Shown here: positions 14,251 through 18,766 of the stretch, piece after piece
How positions within the stretch are numbered: the first letter of the stretch is position 1
How the letters are laid out: every line of letters starts with the position of its first letter
Origin: Acetofilamentum sp.
GTDB lineage: Bacteria; Bacteroidota; Bacteroidia; Bacteroidales; JAADGE01
NCBI GenBank assembly: GCA_020720705.1
Contig: DYOJ01000007.1
Coordinates: 6,580 to 25,345, forward strand
Direction: 5' to 3'
DNA length: 18,766 nucleotides
Translations under genes and position numbers: made by a program
The notes under the pieces: generated by a model
What the model saw: the letters and a program-made list of their open reading frames with translations, nothing else
The model's database searches: none
Told to the model about the DNA's origin: nothing

Positions 14251-15465
14251 ATGATGACATCAAAAGGCTATATTGCTCGCGAAGATAAGTTCGGCGCGCA
14301 TAATTATCACCCGCTGCCGGTGGTTTTGGAAAAAGGCGAAGGCGTTTTTGTTTGGGACGTGGACGGAAAACGTTATTTCGATTTTCTTTCGGCTTATTCG
14401 GCTGTAAATCAAGGACATTGCCACCCAAAAATTATTGGTGCAATGGTGGAACAAGCTCAAAAACTCACCCTGACTTCTCGCGCATTTTACAACAGTGTGT
14501 TGGGCGAATATGAGGAGTTTGTGTGCAAATTTTTCGGTTACGATAAGGTTTTGCCCATGAACACGGGTGCCGAAGCAGACGAAACAGCCCTAAAACTTGC
14601 ACGCAAATGGGCATACAAAGTAAAAGGTGTGCCCGAAAATGAAGCGAAAATCGTGGTTTGTGCCGATAATTTTCACGGACGCACCATTACCATCGTTTCC
14701 ATGTCCACCGACCCGGATTCATACAGTGGTTTCGGACCGTTTACACCCGGATTCATCACCATTCCCTACAACGATATCGAAGCTTTGAAAAAAGTTTTGG
14801 AAGCCGACCCAAATGTTGCAGCCTTTTTGGTTGAACCGATTCAAGGCGAAGCCGGAGTGTTTGTGCCGGACGACGGCTATTTGAAAAAAGCCTTTGACCT
14901 CTGCAAAGCGCATAATGTTTTGTTCGTTGCCGATGAAGTGCAAACGGGAATCGCCCGCACCGGCAAACTCCTCGCCTGCGACCACGAAGGCGTGCGCCCC
15001 GACATCTTGATTCTCGGTAAAGCCCTTTCAGGCGGAGCAATGCCTGTGTCCGCTGTGCTTGCCGATGACAGTATTATGTTGGTCATCAAACCGGGCGAAC
15101 ACGGCTCTACGTTCGGCGGAAATCCGCTTGCCGGCAAAGTTGCTATTGCAGCCCTGAATGTCATCAACGACGAAAAATTGGCTGAAAATGCGGAACGACT
15201 CGGTAAAATCTTCCGTGAGGAATTATCGAAAATCAGCTCCGATATGGTGGAACTCGTACGTGGCAAGGGTTTGCTTAATGCTGTGGTTATCAAGCCCAAA
15301 AACGGGAAAACGGCGTGGGACGTTTGCCTCGCACTGCGTGATAACGGCTTGCTTGCCAAACCTACACACGGACACATTATACGCTTTGCACCGCCGCTCG
15401 TGATTACGGAAGCGCAATTGCGAGAAGCTATAGATATTATCACCAAAACGCTCGCCGATTTTTAA
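14251..15465 (+). CDS. rocD: Ornithine aminotransferase
   Basis: PLP-dependent class III transaminase that moves the delta-amino group of ornithine to 2-oxoglutarate, giving glutamate-5-semialdehyde and glutamate. 404 aa. Landmarks: the N-terminal GAHNYHPLPVVLEKGEGVFVWDVDGKRYFDFLSAYSAVNQGH characteristic of ornithine rather than acetylornithine enzymes, NTGAEADETALKLAR (phosphate site), FHGRT (141-145), FLVEPIQGEAGV, ADEVQTG with D228, and the PLP lysine K257 in LGKALSGGAMP, followed by HGSTFGGNPLA. The second ATG (14254) is an equally possible start. It is divergent from ornithine carbamoyltransferase, with which it shares ornithine. It has a consensus promoter; its terminator lies about 250 bp after the stop, beyond a palindromic repeat element. 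Confidence 0.95.
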   Translation: MMTSKGYIAREDKFGAHNYHPLPVVLEKGEGVFVWDVDGKRYFDFLSAYSAVNQGHCHPKIIGAMVEQAQKLTLTSRAFYNSVLGEYEEFVCKFFGYDKVLPMNTGAEADETALKLARKWAYKVKGVPENEAKIVVCADNFHGRTITIVSMSTDPDSYSGFGPFTPGFITIPYNDIEALKKVLEADPNVAAFLVEPIQGEAGVFVPDDGYLKKAFDLCKAHNVLFVADEVQTGIARTGKLLACDHEGVRPDILILGKALSGGAMPVSAVLADDSIMLVIKPGEHGSTFGGNPLAGKVAIAALNVINDEKLAENAERLGKIFREELSKISSDMVELVRGKGLLNAVVIKPKNGKTAWDVCLALRDNGLLAKPTHGHIIRFAPPLVITEAQLREAIDIITKTLADF

Positions 15466-15482
15466 TACTATTTTTAAAAACC

Positions 15483-15697
15483 GTAACTATTCTGCGAGTA
15501 TAAGTATTTAGTATCAAGACACAAGTATCAAGAAAATTTGTCAATTAAAAATTTGACTATTGTCTATTGATTATTGAATATTAGCCTAAATTTCTATATT
15601 CCGTCAATTCAAAATTCATTACTTTTATTCTTTTCTTGTGTCTTGATACTTGCTACTCAATACTTGTTGCTTGAAATTACACTCGCAGAATAGTAAC
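15483..15697. mobile_element. 215-bp palindromic repeat element
   Basis: The ends are a 21-bp inverted repeat with 19 matches (15483-15503, 15677-15697; core ACTATTCTGCGAGT). Inside, the arms continue imperfectly: AGTATCAAGACACAAG (15510-15525) faces CTTGTGTCTTGATACT (about 15637-15652), each accompanied by further partial copies (AGTATCAAG, AGTATTGAG, AGTAGCAAG). The loop holds four 7-bp units (TTGACTA, TTGTCTA, TTGATTA, TTGAATA at 15553-15580). The flanks share AAAAACC (15476-15482 and 15699-15705), a possible target-site duplication. No ORF. It occupies most of the 15466-15846 gap. Confidence 0.65.
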
Positions 15698-15712
15698 AAA
15701 AAACCGACAACA

Positions 15713-15746
15713 TTGCCAAAGATTGAGGTCTTTGGCAATTTTTTTT
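15713..15746 (+). terminator. Intrinsic terminator downstream of rocD
   Basis: The 10-bp perfect stem TTGCCAAAGA (15713-15722) / TCTTTGGCAA (15729-15738), with a 6-nt loop, is followed by eight T residues (15739-15746). The only plus-strand gene upstream is ornithine aminotransferase. Confidence 0.9.
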
Positions 15747-15800
15747 ACGTAGGTTACGATTCTTTTGATGAATATTTCTTAAATTTTTATTTTAAACTAT

Positions 15801-15808
15801 TATCTTTG
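15801..15808 (+). promoter_or_regulatory. -7 box upstream of the T9SS protein gene
   Basis: TATCTTTG matches TAnnTTTG, 38 bp before the ATG at 15847. No TTTG lies 19 bp upstream (the position reads CTTA), so the promoter is only half supported. Confidence 0.5.
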
Positions 15809-15846
15809 TGTTTTTAAAATTTGGTATCACTTAAATTCTGCAAAAA

Positions 15847-17205
15847 ATGAAAAGAAGTTTATTTTTTTTAACTGTGCTCTTGGTTGGCATACAGTTGAGT
15901 TCGGCACAAACTCAGCTTCCTAATAACGATTTTGAAACATGGAGCAACGCCTATACTGCTCCGCCTTGGAAGGCAATAAATTTGGGATTATTACAAACTG
16001 CCTCTAAAAACACGGACTCATATCAAGGCACTTATGCCGTAAAAATTGAATCCAAAAACTTTTTGGGAACCATTTTGCCCGGATATTTCAGCACAGGTGA
16101 AATGGATTTGGAAAACTTTATGCCCAACGGCGGCACCCCGTTCACCGACCGTCCGACAGGTATGAGTTTTTATCATAAATATATCCCCGCAGGGCAGGAT
16201 ACAATGTTGATGTTTGCAATTTTAACAAAATGGAACGCGACTGAAAGCAAAACAGATACCATAGCTGCATCAGGATATTTTTCCGGAAATGTAGTGAGCG
16301 AGTATGCACGTATGGCGATGCCTTTTCTTTACCTATCCGAAGAAGTTCCGGATAGTATCAACATCGGCTTTGCCTCTTCTTTGCTAAACCCTAAACAAGG
16401 TTCGGCATTGTTTTTAGACAGTTTGACAATGCTTTACGGAGAGGTTCATTCGCCTACAATTTGCTTACCGCCTTTGGCTGTTTCAGCATATTCATTTTCA
16501 GCTAATTGGGTGCCATTGCCTGCGGCGGAATCCTACAAACTGGATGTAGCCGAAGATTTAGAATTTTCAGCTTTTTTAGCCGGATATGAAACAATTGATG
16601 TCGGGAATGTTTTTACTTATGATGTGAACGTTGCTGTTCCGAGTTTGTATTTTTATCGTGTAAATTCTCAATTTTCCGAAGAACCGGGCGGTTGGTCAAA
16701 TACAATTGATGTTCCGATGCCCACAGAAATTTTTTCTGCCGAGAATATCACCAATAACGGGTTCACAGTTTCGTGGCAAGCATGCGAGCGCGCCACCGGT
16801 TACTTTCTTGACCTTTCGGAGGGCGTATTGTTTCAAGAATTTGTTTCAGGGTATCAAAACTATGATAACGGCACTTCAACACAAATTCAATTTGCTGATT
16901 TACAGCCGGGAACAAACTATTTTCTACGCATAAGAACTGTTTATGGAGACTATCGCAGTCGTTTTTCCGATATTATGCAAATCAGCACCGAAAATTCCGG
17001 TGTTCAACATAAGTCGGAGCCTGTTTATTGGATTTCCGGACGTAATTTGAATCTAAATTCCGGTGCAGAAGTTGATGTCTATTCAATTCACGGACAAGCA
17101 ATTGCAAAAAAATCTTCATCTTATACGTTTTCAAAACCGGGTATTTATATTCTGCAAATATCAACCTCAAACGAGCGTCTCACGAAAACTGTTTATATTG
17201 AATAA
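15847..17205 (+). CDS. Secreted FN3 protein with T9SS sorting domain
   Basis: A 452-aa exported protein of unknown role. Residues 1-20 are a signal peptide (MKRSLFFLTVLLVGIQLSSA). Residues 25-198 form a beta-rich domain beginning NNDFETWSN, similar in layout to the putative carbohydrate-metabolism/PCMD-like jelly-roll domains of Bacteroidota surface proteins (uncertain). Two fibronectin type III-like repeats follow (about 203-290 and 292-382), both with the W / Y-L-D / LxP-YFLRIRTV pattern. The C-terminus (408-452: VDVYSIHGQAIA then PGIYILQIS and TKTVYIE) is a type A type IX secretion sorting domain, so the protein should be carried across the outer membrane and anchored or released. It is followed 10 bp later by protoporphyrinogen oxidase, probably by shared transcription rather than shared function. 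Confidence 0.88.
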   Translation: MKRSLFFLTVLLVGIQLSSAQTQLPNNDFETWSNAYTAPPWKAINLGLLQTASKNTDSYQGTYAVKIESKNFLGTILPGYFSTGEMDLENFMPNGGTPFTDRPTGMSFYHKYIPAGQDTMLMFAILTKWNATESKTDTIAASGYFSGNVVSEYARMAMPFLYLSEEVPDSINIGFASSLLNPKQGSALFLDSLTMLYGEVHSPTICLPPLAVSAYSFSANWVPLPAAESYKLDVAEDLEFSAFLAGYETIDVGNVFTYDVNVAVPSLYFYRVNSQFSEEPGGWSNTIDVPMPTEIFSAENITNNGFTVSWQACERATGYFLDLSEGVLFQEFVSGYQNYDNGTSTQIQFADLQPGTNYFLRIRTVYGDYRSRFSDIMQISTENSGVQHKSEPVYWISGRNLNLNSGAEVDVYSIHGQAIAKKSSSYTFSKPGIYILQISTSNERLTKTVYIE

Positions 17206-17215
17206 AGAATTGATA

Positions 17216-18577
17216 ATGAGGCAATTAAAAGCAGATGTTACGATAATTGGCGCTGGGATTACTGGATTAACTATAGCTTATTATCTACAAAAAAAAGGCA
17301 AAAAAGTATGTTTAATTGAACGAAATGCACATTCCGGAGGGGTCATCAGCAGCCGTCAAGAACATGGATTTTTGTATGAAACAGGTCCGAATACCGGCGT
17401 TCTGAGCAATCCCGAATTAGTGCAATTATTTGATGATTTAAGTGCTGATTGTAAACTTGTTACGGCAAACCCGGATTCAAAAAAACGTTGGATTCTGAAA
17501 AATGTAAAGTGGCATTCACTGCCTACAGGTTTTTTTTCGGCGATTTCTACTCCGTTATTTTCATTCGGCGATAAACTTCGTGTGCTTGGGGAGCCGTTTC
17601 GCAAGCCCGGCATCAACCCTGATGAAAGTGTTGCGGATATTGTGCGCAGAAGATTAGGAAAATCGTTTTTAGATTACGCTATAAATCCTTTTATATCAGG
17701 TATTTATGCAGGGAATCCCGAACAGCTTATTACACGATTTGCACTACCGAAACTCTATAACTTAGAGCAAACTTACGGTAGTTTTATCAAAGGAGCCATA
17801 AAAAAAGCTAAAGAGCCAAAATCGGACCTCGAAAAACGAGCAACAAAAGAAGTTTTTTCTGCCGCAGGTGGGCTTCAAAGCGTGATCAATGCGCTTGTAA
17901 ATTCTATCGGAACTGAAAATATCTTATTGAACAGCAAAGATGTCAGAGTCAATAAATCTGCCGAATTGTTTTCAACAAGTTTTCTGCATGAAAAGAATTT
18001 CTTAGAAATTAATTCTAAAATATTGATAACTACCGTAGGCGGATATGTTTTACCCGATTTATTGGATTTTATTCCGAAAAATGATACTTTACCGATTTCG
18101 GAAATGCCTTATGCAAAAGTGATTCAGGTAGTTGCAGGTTATAAAAAATGGACAGGCAAACCCTTAAATGCTTATGGAGGATTGATATCGGACAAGGAAA
18201 ATCGTAAAGCACTCGGAATTTTGTTTCCCTCGTCAATTTTTGCAGGACGAGCACCTGACGGCGGAGCGTTGCTTTCTGTTTTTATGGGCGGAATCAACAA
18301 ACCTGAAATGTTCGACATGACAGACGATAATGTTAAAGCATTGGTTTTGAATGAAATAAACGAACTGTTAGACCTGAAATCCGAGCCTGATATGCTCCGT
18401 TTTTTTAGATACCGACATGCAATCCCACAGTATGACCACACAAGCGAAAATCGTTTGAATGCCATTGTTTCTATTCAGAACAAGTATCCGGGGTTAATAC
18501 TTGCCGGAAATGTCCGAGACGGTATCGGAATTGCAGACCGTGTAAAACAAGCTGTTACAATTGCTAAAGAACTATAA
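17216..18577 (+). CDS. hemY: Protoporphyrinogen oxidase
   Basis: FAD-dependent oxidation of protoporphyrinogen IX to protoporphyrin IX, the penultimate step of haem synthesis. 453 aa, the usual length for oxygen-type PPOX. The dinucleotide fold DVTIIGAGITGLTIAYYL (GxGxxG at 12-17) is followed by ERNAHSGGVISS, the GPNTG segment, DYAINPFISGIYAGNPEQL, and the C-terminal FAD/substrate signature PGLILAGNVRDGIGIADRVKQA. The start at 17216 is chosen because it begins just before the FAD fold and 10 bp after the preceding stop; the frame is open upstream to 17063 only as a shadow of that gene. The bacterial symbol is hemY; hemG is sometimes used for Bacteroidota homologues. No terminator is seen after it; a 7-bp repeat array starts 20 bp downstream. 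Confidence 0.92.
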   Translation: MRQLKADVTIIGAGITGLTIAYYLQKKGKKVCLIERNAHSGGVISSRQEHGFLYETGPNTGVLSNPELVQLFDDLSADCKLVTANPDSKKRWILKNVKWHSLPTGFFSAISTPLFSFGDKLRVLGEPFRKPGINPDESVADIVRRRLGKSFLDYAINPFISGIYAGNPEQLITRFALPKLYNLEQTYGSFIKGAIKKAKEPKSDLEKRATKEVFSAAGGLQSVINALVNSIGTENILLNSKDVRVNKSAELFSTSFLHEKNFLEINSKILITTVGGYVLPDLLDFIPKNDTLPISEMPYAKVIQVVAGYKKWTGKPLNAYGGLISDKENRKALGILFPSSIFAGRAPDGGALLSVFMGGINKPEMFDMTDDNVKALVLNEINELLDLKSEPDMLRFFRYRHAIPQYDHTSENRLNAIVSIQNKYPGLILAGNVRDGIGIADRVKQAVTIAKEL

Positions 18578-18596
18578 ACCAATGTGGAAGAAATTG

Positions 18597-18666
18597 GGAA
18601 TTAGGAATTGGGAATTAGGAATTGGGAATTGGGAATTGGGAATTGGGAATTAGGAATTAGGAGTTA
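18597..18666. repeat. 10-unit GGAATTR heptanucleotide array
   Basis: Ten perfect-phase 7-bp units from 18597: GGAATTA or GGAATTG, the last GGAGTTA. It lies 20 bp after the hemY stop. No gene lies in 18578-18766. Confidence 0.93.
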
Positions 18667-18709
18667 GGAATGTATTGTATTTAAAATCAGTATATTATCA
18701 ATGTTCCTA

Positions 18710-18766
18710 CTAATGACTAATGACAATTGACTAATGACCAATTGACCAATGACCAATGACAACAGT
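18710..18766. repeat. TGACYAA heptanucleotide array at window end
   Basis: Units CTAATGA, CTAATGA, CAATTGA, CTAATGA, CCAATTGA (8 bp), CCAATGA, CCAATGA, CAACAGT run up to the last base, so the array may continue. The unit is the same as in the 13857-14101 array, but here one unit is 8 bp long. Confidence 0.85.

Noticed and set aside
14877..15446. 189-aa antisense ORF within rocD
   Set aside because: Complete overlap with a well-conserved transaminase on the opposite strand; Ser/Ala-rich translation with no domain.

Overview
The window looks like chromosomal DNA of a Bacteroidota bacterium, probably Bacteroidales-like. Four things point there: promoters of the TTTG-19-TAnnTTTG type (near-perfect ahead of the SRP RNA and the ornithine aminotransferase), a DUF4290 gene directly upstream of murA, a MurA with Asp in place of the catalytic-loop Cys, and a secreted protein with a type IX secretion C-terminal signal. 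Shine-Dalgarno sites are not obvious, as is usual in this phylum.

Layout. (1) 13-1994, minus strand: a TetR regulator translationally overlapping a TolC-type outer-membrane efflux protein; the rest of the efflux operon presumably continues left of base 1. (2) 2170-2307, plus strand: a small SRP RNA gene with its own promoter, followed by a gene-free stretch carrying a strict 11-bp periodic array. (3) 2689-4612, minus strand: DUF4290 protein and murA. (4) 4795-9680, minus strand: a tightly packed restriction-modification cassette of a beta-type DNA methyltransferase, a DUF3883/PD-(D/E)xK nuclease and two related SPPY-type methyltransferases. The last three genes are visibly AT-richer than their surroundings, so this is the accessory part of the window. 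(5) 9819-12559, minus strand: the classical rpsO-pnp pair with its own terminators. (6) 12629-12809: a small non-coding element with 18-bp perfect terminal inverted repeats. (7) 12827-15465: divergent ornithine carbamoyltransferase (minus) and ornithine aminotransferase (plus), separated by a 35-unit, indel-free array of a 7-bp repeat. (8) 15483-15697: a palindromic repeat element lying between the ornithine aminotransferase and its terminator. (9) 15847-18577, plus strand: a T9SS-secreted FN3 protein followed 10 bp later by protoporphyrinogen oxidase. (10) 18597-18766: two more 7-bp-period arrays, the last running off the window end.

How the parts work together: the ornithine genes share one substrate (ornithine to and from citrulline, and ornithine to glutamate semialdehyde). 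The R-M cassette is organised for coupled translation (5-bp gap, then 8-bp and 4-bp overlaps). The intergenic space is unusually rich in short-period repeats (11 bp and 7 bp) and inverted-repeat elements. All function calls come from reading the translated proteins by eye; no database search was done.
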